DNA of 64,000 nucleotides. Source: Pseudolabrys taiwanensis. GTDB taxonomy: Bacteria; Pseudomonadota; Alphaproteobacteria; Rhizobiales; Xanthobacteraceae. Positions 15,875 through 24,513 of the stretch are shown piece by piece. Numbering within the stretch: position 1 is the first letter of the stretch; each line of letters opens with the position of its first letter. Below the pieces are notes generated by a model that worked only from the letters and a program-made list of their open reading frames with translations, did no database searches and had not been told where the DNA came from. The stretch covers positions 3,348,001-3,412,000 of the forward strand of contig NZ_CP031417.1 of the NCBI RefSeq assembly GCF_003367395.1, read 5' to 3'. The translations under genes were made by a program, and so were the position numbers.

Positions 15875-17068
15875 CTATCGGCGCCAAAGCACGATCGTGC
15901 CGACCACACCGGAGACAAGCGACCCAAGCAGCACGCCGATCTTGAGCTGGCTGATATAGCCCGGATCGAGCCCCTCGAAGGCCAGCGACCCGATGAACAG
16001 GCTCATGGTGAAACCGATGCCGCACAACACGCAGACGCCGAGGATCTGCCGCTGCGTTGCTCCCGCAGGGGCCGTGGCGAGGCCGCTGCGGACCATCAGC
16101 CAGACGCTGCCATAGACGCCGATCGCCTTGCCGACGAACAGGCCGGCGGCGATGCCGAGCGGCACCGCGCTCAACAGATCGGACGGGGCAATACCGCGCA
16201 ATGAAACGCCGGCATTGGCGAAGGCGAACATCGGCAGCACGGCGAAGGCGACCCAAGGATGCAACCCATGCTCAAGCGCGCCGGCGAGCGGCCGGTCTTT
16301 CTTGTCGCGCATCGGCATCGCCAGCGCCGTCGCCACACCGGCCAGCGTCGCATGCACGCCCGACTTCAAGACGCAGACCCAGATCACCAGACCGACCGCG
16401 ATATAGATGTCGGCGCGGCGGACATTGGCTCGATTGAGCGCGATGAGCACGACCACGCCGGCGACGCCGAGCAGCAGCGCCGTCAGCGACAGGTTCTCGG
16501 TGTAGAACACGGCGATGATCACGATGGCGCCGAGGTCGTCGATGATCGCGACGGCGGTCAGGAACACCTTCAGCGACGCGGGCACGCGCGACCCGAGCAG
16601 CATGACGATGCCCAGGGCGAAGGCGATGTCCGTCGCCGAGGGTATAGCCCAGCCCCGCAGCGCTTCGGGATCGCCGGCATTGATGAACCAGTAGATCGCG
16701 GCGGGCACGACCATGCCGCCGAGCGCCGCGACCGCCGGCAACACGGCCTGGCTGCGCGTCGCCAGTTCACCCTCGACGAACTCGCGCTTGATCTCCAGGC
16801 CGACGAGGAAGAAGAACACCGCCATCCAGAGGTCGTTGACCCATAGCAGCAACGGCTTGGAGATGACGACCAGGCCGCCGACATCCAGGACGCCCCGGAT
16901 CTGCGTGAAGGCGATGTAGAGGTCCCGCCAAGGCGAATTGCTGATCGCCAGCGCCGCCAGTGTCGCAACCGCCAGCACGATGCCGCCTGCCGCTTCGTGC
17001 GCGAAGAAGCTGGTGAACGCGCTCAACGGCGAGCGCGCCGCCTGATCTTCGGATCCGTCCTTGGCCAT
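15875..17068 (-). CDS. nhaA: Na+/H+ antiporter NhaA
   Basis: This 397-residue inner-membrane protein of about 12 helices exchanges cytoplasmic Na+ for external H+. Family marks are visible: SATDIAFALG (Asp of the unwound helix IV) and AVAIIDDLGAI, the ion-binding Asp pair. The N-terminal FFAHEAAGGIVLAVAT matches the NhaA start, as does FLVGLEIKREFVEGEL. Length is typical. It is divergent from an NhaD-type antiporter across about 217 bp, so two unrelated Na+/H+ antiporters share one control region. Confidence 0.95.
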   Translation of the reverse strand: MAKDGSEDQAARSPLSAFTSFFAHEAAGGIVLAVATLAALAISNSPWRDLYIAFTQIRGVLDVGGLVVISKPLLLWVNDLWMAVFFFLVGLEIKREFVEGELATRSQAVLPAVAALGGMVVPAAIYWFINAGDPEALRGWAIPSATDIAFALGIVMLLGSRVPASLKVFLTAVAIIDDLGAIVIIAVFYTENLSLTALLLGVAGVVVLIALNRANVRRADIYIAVGLVIWVCVLKSGVHATLAGVATALAMPMRDKKDRPLAGALEHGLHPWVAFAVLPMFAFANAGVSLRGIAPSDLLSAVPLGIAAGLFVGKAIGVYGSVWLMVRSGLATAPAGATQRQILGVCVLCGIGFTMSLFIGSLAFEGLDPGYISQLKIGVLLGSLVSGVVGTIVLWRR

Positions 17069-17285
17069 ATCGTCTGTTCTCGTCTTGCCGTCAGTGCACT
17101 CTTAGCCCGATCCGCTCGGGAATGCGACCTATCGGAAAGCGCAGCCGCTGCGCCGCAGCGCGAATTGTCGCGGTTGATGCGCGCCTCCGTTCTTGTTAGC
17201 GAGACTTTACGATGACAACTTGACGCATGCGGGTGCGAACGCTGCTCTGCGGCGCAAGCCGAGACAAAACGGTGGGGGCGACACG

Positions 17286-18704
17286 ATGATCCGACAGCGG
17301 CTTGCCAAGGCAGCGATACTGGCCGGCTTGGCGATGGTGCCCGAAACCGCGTTCGCCGCGGACATCGACGGAAGCAGCATGAGCTTCGTCTGGGCACTGC
17401 CGTTCGTGGGCATTCTATTGTCGATCGCCACCGGGCCGCTGTTGTTTCCGCACCTGTGGGAACACCATGTCGGCAAGTTCGCGGCCTTCTGGTCCGCCTG
17501 CGTGATCGTTCCGCTTCTCGTGGTCGCCGGCTTCGCGCCGGCGGCGCAGGCTTTGCTGCACACGCTGCTGCTCGAATACCTGCCGTTCATCCTCTTGCTG
17601 CTTGCGCTCTTCGTCGCGGCCGGCGGCATTTATCTTCAGGGCAACCTGCGCGGCACGCCGGCGGCGAACACGCTGCTGCTGGCCGTCGGCGCTTTGATGG
17701 CGAGCTTCGTCGGCACCACCGGCGCATCGATGATCATGATCCGGCCGCTGATCCGCGCCAATGACGACCGCGTCTACCGCGTTCACACCGTCGTCTTCTT
17801 CATCTTTCTGGTCTCGAACATCGGCGGCATATTGACGCCGCTCGGCGACCCGCCGCTGTTCGTCGGCTTCCTCAAAGGCGTCGACTTCTTCTGGACCGCC
17901 CAACATTTGTACGGCGAGATGCTGTTCGTGGCGATCATCGTGCTCGCGCTCTTCTTCGCGCTCGATATCTATCTGCACCGCAAGGAGAAGCACCAAAGCC
18001 ATCCGTTCGATCCGACGCCCGACTCGCCGCTCAAGCTGCATGGCACCGTCAACCTGGCGCTGATCGGCGTCGTCATCGCCGCCATCCTCATGAGCGCCTA
18101 TTGGAAGCCGGGCGTCGTCTTCCACGTATTCGGCATCGAGTTCGAACTTCAGAACCTCATTCGCGACGCGATTTTCGTCGGCGTTGTGTTCCTCTCGCTC
18201 ACGCTGACGAGCAAATATTGCCGCGAGAGCAACGAATTCGGCTGGGGCCCGATCCGCGAAGTCGCGATCCTTTTCGTCTGCATCTTCATCTGCCTCGTCC
18301 CGGTCATCGCGATGCTGCACGCCGGATCGAACGGCGCCTTCGCGCCGCTGCTCACCATGATCAGCCATGCCGACGGCTCGCCGAACAACATCGCCTACTT
18401 CTGGCTGACCGGCGCGCTCTCGTCCTTCCTCGACAACGCGCCGACCTATCTGGTGTTCTTCGAACTGGCCGGCGGCGATCCGCATGTGCTGATGACGACG
18501 ATGGCCAGCACGCTCGCGGCCATATCGGCTGGCGCCGTGTTCATGGGCGCCAATACCTACATCGGCAACGCGCCCAACTTCATGGTCTACGCCATCGCGC
18601 GGCAGATGGGCGTGCGCATGCCGTCGTTCTTCGGCTACATGGCGTGGTCCGGCTGCGTGCTGATCCCCACTTTCCTGCTCTGCGGCTGGCTGTTCTTCGT
18701 CTAG
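17286..18704 (+). CDS. nhaD: NhaD-type sodium:proton antiporter
   Basis: This protein of about 472 residues belongs to the ion-transporter superfamily. An N-terminal cleavable-signal-like segment (MIRQRLAKAAILAGLAMVP, then AFA) is followed by about 11-12 membrane segments. Family-like motifs are SNIGGILTPLGDPPLFVGF and LSSFLDNAPTYLVFFELAGG, the two re-entrant substrate-site loops, with a late SAGAVFMGANTYIGNAPN. The ATG at 17286 is preferred over an upstream frame extension from 17193 because it starts the signal-like segment and has a GGTGGGGGCGAC purine-rich site. NhaD family members expel Na+ or Li+. Confidence 0.85.
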   Translation: MIRQRLAKAAILAGLAMVPETAFAADIDGSSMSFVWALPFVGILLSIATGPLLFPHLWEHHVGKFAAFWSACVIVPLLVVAGFAPAAQALLHTLLLEYLPFILLLLALFVAAGGIYLQGNLRGTPAANTLLLAVGALMASFVGTTGASMIMIRPLIRANDDRVYRVHTVVFFIFLVSNIGGILTPLGDPPLFVGFLKGVDFFWTAQHLYGEMLFVAIIVLALFFALDIYLHRKEKHQSHPFDPTPDSPLKLHGTVNLALIGVVIAAILMSAYWKPGVVFHVFGIEFELQNLIRDAIFVGVVFLSLTLTSKYCRESNEFGWGPIREVAILFVCIFICLVPVIAMLHAGSNGAFAPLLTMISHADGSPNNIAYFWLTGALSSFLDNAPTYLVFFELAGGDPHVLMTTMASTLAAISAGAVFMGANTYIGNAPNFMVYAIARQMGVRMPSFFGYMAWSGCVLIPTFLLCGWLFFV

Positions 18705-18882
18705 TCGCCTGGCCAAAAGGCCATGCTAACCCGACCTTTACCTTTTCGCGTTTAAGTAGAGCCGCTTCCGTGGGAGAGTGTGGCTTCGCCTTGCGTCGAG
18801 CGTCGCAACTTTCCGCCCATCCGGACGTTGATCCGGGCGGCTCGCAGTGGGGTGCGTGGCCGGGAGCGAAGCGGGGCTTGCG

Positions 18883-19632
18883 ATGCGTGCGCGGTTGCGG
18901 AAAGCGTTGTTCGGCCTGTCGGCTGGCGTGCTCGCCACGACGATAACGGCATTCGCAGTCCCCGACACGGCTGCGGCCCAGGGCCTTTTCGAGACTCTCT
19001 TCGGCGGCCTGCGCCGCGCCATAGAGCGACCGGCGATGTCGCGTTCGAGCTACAGCGATCCCTACAACAGCTATGCGCGCGCGGCCGACTCGCCGCCAGC
19101 GCAGCGCGAGGCGAGCGGGCCATCGCGCGGCTTCTGCGTGCGCACCTGCGACGGACGTTATTTCCCGGTGCAGGCGGCCGGCAATGTCAGCGCGGCCGAG
19201 ATGTGCCACGCCTTCTGTCCTGCCGCCGAAACCAAGATCTATTCGGGCAGCAACATCGATTACGCTACGGCGCGCGACGGCAGCCGCTACGCCGATCTCG
19301 ACAACGCGTTCCTCTATCGCCAGAAGATGGTGCAGGGTTGCACCTGCAATGGCCGCGACGCTTACGGACTCGCGCATATCAAGGCCGCCGAAGATCCGAC
19401 GCTGAAGCCCGGCGACGTTGTGGTGAATCGCACCGGCCTCGTGGCCTACACCGGCGGCAAGAACAAGTCCGCCGACTTCACGCCTGTGCAGTCCTATAGC
19501 GGCTTCTCCAAGAGCTATCGCGAGATGCTCTCCAGCCTGAAACTGATGCAGCCCAACCCCGGCGCGCCGCCGGATGTCGTGTCGTCGATCCCGTCGGCGA
19601 GCAATAGCCGCAGCGCGCAACTGGGACGGTGA
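18883..19632 (+). CDS. DUF2865 domain secreted protein
   Basis: The protein is about 249 residues from the ATG at 18883, which starts a signal peptide (MRARLRKALFGLSAGVL ... AAAQG). The mature part contains FCVRTCDGRYFPVQAAGN and MCHAFCPAAETKIYSGSNID. YRQKMVQGCTCNG and DPTLKPGDVVV follow. This matches the Cys-rich DUF2865 family found widely in Hyphomicrobiales, of unknown function. Paired cysteines suggest disulfides in the periplasm or outside. A further in-frame start at 18847 would spoil the signal peptide. It converges on a membrane-protein gene with a 4-bp gap. Confidence 0.85.
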   Translation: MRARLRKALFGLSAGVLATTITAFAVPDTAAAQGLFETLFGGLRRAIERPAMSRSSYSDPYNSYARAADSPPAQREASGPSRGFCVRTCDGRYFPVQAAGNVSAAEMCHAFCPAAETKIYSGSNIDYATARDGSRYADLDNAFLYRQKMVQGCTCNGRDAYGLAHIKAAEDPTLKPGDVVVNRTGLVAYTGGKNKSADFTPVQSYSGFSKSYREMLSSLKLMQPNPGAPPDVVSSIPSASNSRSAQLGR

Positions 19633-19636
19633 TCGT

Positions 19637-20197
19637 TCACCCCGCCGGCCGCATCGCGGCGCCGACGCGCTCGAGCTCTAGCGTATAACAGAACAGCGAA
19701 AATTGGATCGCGAGCATCGCGAGCAGGCGGCCGATGAACTGGAGGGGGTCGACGGCCTGATCCAGGTCCGGCAGATGCCGGTAGATGACGAGCGCGAACA
19801 GCGCCCCGCCGAAGATAAAGCTCAACCGGCCTGAAAATGCCACGAGATGGCTCAGCAGCATGCCGTGCCGTCCGATCACCATCGGCACGCGCGTCAGCCG
19901 GTACCAATAGGCGCCGTGAAAGGCCACCAGCGACAGGATGATGACCGTGGGCGACCCGGGTATGCCCGACAATTTCTGGCCGGGCGCCGCGAGGATGGTC
20001 CGGTAGATCGGCGTCGCCGACCACAGCAGCAGAAGCACCGAAACGGTCTGCACCGCCAGGAGCAGCCAGAACCGGGCGCGATTGTCGGCCGTGTCGGTAT
20101 CGAAGGACGAAGAGATGCGGGTCATGCTCGACGGGAAAACAGCGGCAACACGGGACATTCCAGTGCGTGTCGGCAGATCGACTAGCACATGCGACAT
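19637..20197 (-). CDS. Four-helix integral membrane protein of unknown function
   Basis: This protein of up to 186 residues has four clear hydrophobic segments: WLLLAVQTVSVLLLLW, VIILSLVAFHGAYW, LSFIFGGALFALVIY and LLAMLAIQFSLFCYTLEL. The N-terminal 42 residues are soluble; ATGs at 20158 and 20125 are alternative starts that would shorten this part. I do not recognise a family. The conserved-looking loop YRLTRVPMVIGRHGMLLSH lies between helices 2 and 3. Confidence 0.65.
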   Translation of the reverse strand: MSHVLVDLPTRTGMSRVAAVFPSSMTRISSSFDTDTADNRARFWLLLAVQTVSVLLLLWSATPIYRTILAAPGQKLSGIPGSPTVIILSLVAFHGAYWYRLTRVPMVIGRHGMLLSHLVAFSGRLSFIFGGALFALVIYRHLPDLDQAVDPLQFIGRLLAMLAIQFSLFCYTLELERVGAAMRPAG

Positions 20198-20329
20198 GCC
20201 GTCACGGACATTTTTTGCCCAAGAATTGCGGCCAGGAATGGCTTTTAACGCTTATCTGCGATCAACCTTGACCCTGCCCGGCCATCGGGCACATTCGCCC
20301 CTGAATCCTTGAAAAGCGGACCTCAATCG

Positions 20330-21553
20330 ATGCGCAGGACGGCCCGGACGGCACTGAGACTCGTGAGCCTTTCCCTCGGTATGATGCTGTCGGCCCAGGC
20401 GCTGGCGGTCACCTGTCAGAGCGATGTGAGCTTCGATCGCTGGCTTGAGGACTTCAAGAAAGAAGCCCTGGCGAACGGCATCAAGCCCCAAGTGCTCGCC
20501 GCCGCCTCGCCCTACATGAAGTTCGAGCAGCGCATCGTCCACCGCGATCGCGCCCAGGGTGTCTTCAATCAGTCCTTCCTCAAATTCTCGGACCGTCTGA
20601 TCCCCGCGTCGCGCCTGCAACGCGGCCAGGCGCAAATCAGTTCGCATGCGGCATTGTTCGCCAAAGTGGAGAAAGAGTTCGGCGTGCCGGCGCCGATCCT
20701 GACCGCATTCTGGGGGCTGGAGAGCGACTTCGGCACCAACACCGGCAACAGCAACGTCTTCGGCGCATTGGCCACGCTCGCCTATGACTGCCGCCGGCCG
20801 GACTACTTCCGGCCGCAGCTCATGGACGCGCTGCGCATCGTTCAGCGCGGCGATCTGACGGTCGACGAGATGATGGGCGGCGATTGGGCCGGCGAGCTCG
20901 GCGCCATGCAGTTCACCGCTTCCGACTATTACAAGAACGCGCTCGACTACGACGGCGACGGCAAGCGCAACCTGGTCAAGAGCACGCCGGACACCGTCGC
21001 CTCCGCCGCCAACTTCCTGAAGAACCTCGGCTGGAAGCGGGGCGAGCCGTGGCTGCAGGAAGTGCGTCTGACCAAGGACCTGCCTTGGGATCAGGCCGAC
21101 CTGACGATCCAGCTGCCGGTCTCGCAGTGGAAGGCTTGGGGCGTGAAGCCGGCCTACGGCGCGCTGCCGGCCGATGCGATGAAGGCGTCGCTGCTGCTGC
21201 CGATGGGCCGCAAGGGCCCGGCCTTCCTCGCCTACGAGAACTTCCAGGTGCTGCAAGGCTGGAACAACTCGATGGTCTACGTGACCACGGTCGCCTACTT
21301 CGCGACGCGCCTTGCCGGTGCGCCGCCGGTCCATCGCGGCGATCCGGACATCGAGGTGATGCAGCCGAACGACGTTTCGGAACTGCAGCGCATCCTGCTG
21401 CGCATGGGCGAGGACATCGGCGAGCCGGACGGCAAAGTCGGCGCCAAGACCCGTGCCGCGATCAAACGCGCGCAGTTGAAGGTCGGTCTGCCCGCCGACT
21501 CCTATCCCACGACCGAACTGCTGCAAAAGCTGCGCGCGTCGGCCAGCCGTTAG
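20330..21553 (+). CDS. Lytic murein transglycosylase, MltB-like, with peptidoglycan-binding domain
   Basis: The protein is about 407 residues. A signal peptide (MRRTARTALRLVSLSLGMML ... AQALA) precedes an SLT_2/MltB domain. Its catalytic Glu is in AFWGLESDFGTNTGN, and downstream are GELGAMQFTASDY and the D-G-D-G loop DYDGDGKRNL. A C-terminal PG-binding domain holds LQRILLRMGEDIGEPDGK and KTRAAIKRAQ. Such enzymes cleave glycan strands to 1,6-anhydro-muropeptides in the periplasm. The ATG at 20330 starts the signal peptide; a TTG at 20309 would add seven polar residues. Confidence 0.9.
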   Translation: MRRTARTALRLVSLSLGMMLSAQALAVTCQSDVSFDRWLEDFKKEALANGIKPQVLAAASPYMKFEQRIVHRDRAQGVFNQSFLKFSDRLIPASRLQRGQAQISSHAALFAKVEKEFGVPAPILTAFWGLESDFGTNTGNSNVFGALATLAYDCRRPDYFRPQLMDALRIVQRGDLTVDEMMGGDWAGELGAMQFTASDYYKNALDYDGDGKRNLVKSTPDTVASAANFLKNLGWKRGEPWLQEVRLTKDLPWDQADLTIQLPVSQWKAWGVKPAYGALPADAMKASLLLPMGRKGPAFLAYENFQVLQGWNNSMVYVTTVAYFATRLAGAPPVHRGDPDIEVMQPNDVSELQRILLRMGEDIGEPDGKVGAKTRAAIKRAQLKVGLPADSYPTTELLQKLRASASR

Positions 21554-21638
21554 TGCGGATGGACTTAAGTTGACGGGCTCCTCCTCCGTTCACTCCCGCG
21601 AACGGAGATAGGCTCGTTCCATCTAAACGAAACGTACG

Positions 21639-22637
21639 CTAGCCGTGCACTTCGCTGTCGAGGTGCCGCATCGCCTGCGCGCTGTAGCGCTGGCCGGCAA
21701 CGGCGTCGTGCGGCACGGCCTGCTCGATGGCACCAAGCTCTTCCGCCGTCAGCACGGTCTCGAGGCCTTTGAGAGCCTCCGCGAGCTGCTCGCGGCGGCG
21801 CGCGCCGATGAGCGGCACGATGTCGTCGCCGCGTGAGCGCAGCCAGGCGAAGGCGAGCTGCGGAATGCTGATGCCGCGCTCGCGCGCGATAGCGCCCAGC
21901 GCTTCGATCAGCGACCGGTTGCGCAGGAAATTGCGCGGTGAGAAGCGCGGCATGCGCGCCCGCTCCTCGCCCATGATGACATCGTTGGTGAGCGTCGCGT
22001 GACTGATGAGACCGCGCGACAGCACGCCATAGGCGACCACCGGGATATCGAGTTCGCGCACCGCCGGCAGCACTTCGGCTTCGATGCCGCGGCTGAGCAG
22101 CGAGTATTCGATCTGCAACGCGGAGATCGGATAGATCTGCGAAACGCGGCGCAGCGTCCGGCCGGACACTTCCGACAGACCGATGTGGCGCACATAGCCG
22201 GCGGTCTTGAGATCGAAGATGGCGCCGAGCGTATCCTCGATCGGCACCGAGCGGTCGTAGCGCGCCGGTTGGTAGAGATCGACATAATCGGTGCGCAGCC
22301 GGCGCAGGCTGTAAGTGAGGAAGTTCTTCACTGCGGCCGGCCGCAGATCGTAGCCGACCGGCACGCCATCCGGCCCCCACAGCGCGCCGAACTTCACCGA
22401 CAGGAAAGCCCGGTGCCGACGGCCCCCGCGCAGGGCTTCGCCGACCAGCATTTCATTGTGGCCCATGCCGTAGAAATCGCCGGTGTCGATCAACCGCAGA
22501 CCGGCGTCGAGCGCGGCATGGATGGTGGCGATGCTTTCGGCATCGTTGGCGGGACCGTAGCCACCGGACATGCCCATGCAGCCCAGTCCAGCGGCAGGAA
22601 GTTTCTCGCCATTCTGGCCGAAGGCAACGGTGTGCAT
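21639..22637 (-). CDS. Aldo/keto reductase
   Basis: This 332-residue TIM-barrel NADPH-dependent oxidoreductase has the tetrad Asp and Tyr in RLIDTGDFYGMGHNE and the Lys in FLSVKFGA. DYVDLYQPARYD corresponds to the YQ-x-HR strand of other members; in this subfamily the His is commonly replaced by PAR. The NADP-binding end has PLIGARRREQLAEALKGLE. Members act on a wide range of aldehydes and sugars, and the substrate here is not evident. No operon partner is visible. Confidence 0.9.
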   Translation of the reverse strand: MHTVAFGQNGEKLPAAGLGCMGMSGGYGPANDAESIATIHAALDAGLRLIDTGDFYGMGHNEMLVGEALRGGRRHRAFLSVKFGALWGPDGVPVGYDLRPAAVKNFLTYSLRRLRTDYVDLYQPARYDRSVPIEDTLGAIFDLKTAGYVRHIGLSEVSGRTLRRVSQIYPISALQIEYSLLSRGIEAEVLPAVRELDIPVVAYGVLSRGLISHATLTNDVIMGEERARMPRFSPRNFLRNRSLIEALGAIARERGISIPQLAFAWLRSRGDDIVPLIGARRREQLAEALKGLETVLTAEELGAIEQAVPHDAVAGQRYSAQAMRHLDSEVHG

Positions 22638-22784
22638 TGCGGAATCTCAAGGCGCTTGCCGACTCTGGACTGACAAAAAACCGACATTTGATCACAAGCA
22701 TATGACTGCGCCGCCGGTCGCCCGCCCCTCGATCGTTGATTCAGCAAAGCAGCGATCCGACGCCGGTATCGGAGGGAGGCGGCT

Positions 22785-24410
22785 ATGACCGCACGAATGC
22801 AATGGCCTGCACTGCTGGCGGCACTTGTCTTGGTGGCGGCCCTGCCCTTTGACGCCGCCGCGCAAGCGCCGGGCGTTCAACGAGCGAAAGGGCCGCCGAG
22901 GGGGGCGCCTGCCCACGCCGCGCCACGGCCGGCGGCACCGCCTGCCATGCGGCCGCCTGCGGTGCACGCGCCGCCGCCGGCCGTCCGGAGCGTCGCCCCC
23001 CGACCGGCCCCGGTCGTTCGCGCGCCACAGCCGCGCTTCCAGCGTCCGGCGATGATGGCGCGCTCCCCGCAGGCGCCACACATCAACCGCACCGTGCGCC
23101 GGCAGCAGCCGGCCCGGCAGATGGCGCGGCCAAGCGCGACCACGACGCGTCAGGTGCAACGGCAGGAGCGCGCCCGCAGGCAGCAGGAGAACCGCGCATT
23201 GCGCCGGCTGCCGGCCGCGCAGCGCGCCGTGCGACGCCAGGAGTTTCAACGCGCGCGTGAGCAACGCGCGCAACAGCGGCTCCGTCCGCAAGGAACGCCC
23301 ATCCAAGGTCAGGCCGCCATTCGACCGAACGTCACATCAGCGCCACGCCGGAACGGCCAGCCGCGCATCGCGGCGCAGGCTGCGCGGCAGGGCCGCTTCG
23401 CCGCGCCGTTCATGGGCGGTGGCAATATCCGACCGGTGCGGGCGGCCTATGTGGCGCCACGCCGCGCTTGGCACCGCGGTCTGCGCGCAGCTTTCGTACC
23501 GTGGTACGGGCCGGTGTTCTGGCCTTACGCCTACTCCGACATCTTCGACTACACCTTCTGGCCGGACGGCTATGACCACGGCTATTGGGCTTATGCCTAT
23601 GATGACTTCCTCGATGGCGTGTTCTGGGGCGAGGAAGGCCCGCCGGAGGAATATGCTTACGCGCCCGGCGTCGAACGCCCGGCACCAACGGCTCCGCGCT
23701 ACGCTACTGTGCAGGAGCTCTGCAGGGATCCCGGCACCGGCATCACCGCCTGGCCGTTCGCCGATATCGAAAAGAAGGTCGGTCTGAACAACGACCAGAT
23801 ACACTTGCTCGCGGCGGTGAAGAAGGCGGGACAAGATGCCAGCGCGGCATTCAAAGCGTCGTGTCCTCCGAACGATGCATTCCCGCTGACGCCGGTTGGG
23901 CGGGTGGAGGCGATGACGTTGCGCTTGCAGGCGACGTTGCAGGCGGTGCAGACGGTGCGGCCGCCATTGGCGACCTTCTACGACGCCCTCAGCGACGAGC
24001 AGAAGGAGCGCTTCAACGAGCTCGGCCCCAAGGACGCGCGCAAGCCGGTCAATGACGAGGCCAAGCAGGCGCAGGACGCGCAAAGCTGCAAGCAGCCCAA
24101 GGAAGGCCTCTCCAACCTGCCGATCGAAAAAATCGAAGACGCCGTGAAGCCGACCGATGCGCAGATGGCCGGCCTCAACAGCCTGCAGGACGCGACGACC
24201 AGGGCTGTCGCCATCCTGCAGGCGGCATGTCCCGACGAAATCCCCCTGACGCCGCCGGGACGGTTGGAGATGATGGAGAAGCGTCTCACCGCGATGATCG
24301 ATGCCGCCAACACCGTGAAGCCGGCGCTCGCCTCGTTCTACGGCTCGCTAACGAACGAGCAGAAGGCGCGCTTCAACCGCATCGGCCGCATCTTGGCGCA
24401 GAGCAAGTGA
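22785..24410 (+). CDS. Exported protein with two LTXXQ-like (Spy/CpxP-type) domains
   Basis: This 541-residue protein has a signal peptide (ending DAAAQ) and a long basic Pro/Ala/Arg/Gln-rich region (about 30-215). An aromatic Tyr/Trp/Asp-rich stretch follows (about 215-300: WPYAYSDIFDYTFWPDGYD and similar). Two helical repeats come next, one from about 315 (ADIEKKVGLNNDQ ... ATFYDALSDEQKERFNELG) and one from about 440 (IEKIEDAVKPTDAQ ... ASFYGSLTNEQKARFNRIG). Each repeat carries one LTP-x-GR element and a Cys. Spy/CpxP relatives are periplasmic chaperones or stress sensors; the large basic and aromatic N-terminal region is unlike Spy. A terminator follows at 24434. Confidence 0.85.
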   Translation: MTARMQWPALLAALVLVAALPFDAAAQAPGVQRAKGPPRGAPAHAAPRPAAPPAMRPPAVHAPPPAVRSVAPRPAPVVRAPQPRFQRPAMMARSPQAPHINRTVRRQQPARQMARPSATTTRQVQRQERARRQQENRALRRLPAAQRAVRRQEFQRAREQRAQQRLRPQGTPIQGQAAIRPNVTSAPRRNGQPRIAAQAARQGRFAAPFMGGGNIRPVRAAYVAPRRAWHRGLRAAFVPWYGPVFWPYAYSDIFDYTFWPDGYDHGYWAYAYDDFLDGVFWGEEGPPEEYAYAPGVERPAPTAPRYATVQELCRDPGTGITAWPFADIEKKVGLNNDQIHLLAAVKKAGQDASAAFKASCPPNDAFPLTPVGRVEAMTLRLQATLQAVQTVRPPLATFYDALSDEQKERFNELGPKDARKPVNDEAKQAQDAQSCKQPKEGLSNLPIEKIEDAVKPTDAQMAGLNSLQDATTRAVAILQAACPDEIPLTPPGRLEMMEKRLTAMIDAANTVKPALASFYGSLTNEQKARFNRIGRILAQSK

Positions 24411-24433
24411 ACGACGCGGCCTAGCACCGATAA

Positions 24434-24461
24434 AAAAGGCGGCCCGCAAAGGCCGCCTTTT
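24434..24461. terminator. Bidirectional intrinsic terminator
   Basis: AAAAGGCGGCC and GGCCGCCTTTT form an 11-bp perfect stem with a CGCAAA loop, with A-rich sequence before and T-rich sequence after. It separates the convergent LTXXQ-protein gene and pckA and can terminate both. Confidence 0.88.
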
Positions 24462-24513
24462 CTTTACTCGCCGCCGCCATCGAACCGCTTTCGCGGGCGA
24501 TGACAGCTCTTTC

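Noticed and set aside
18705..18725. Terminator after the NhaD gene (TGGCC-AAAA-GGCCA)
   Set aside because: The stem is only 5 bp and no U-run follows.
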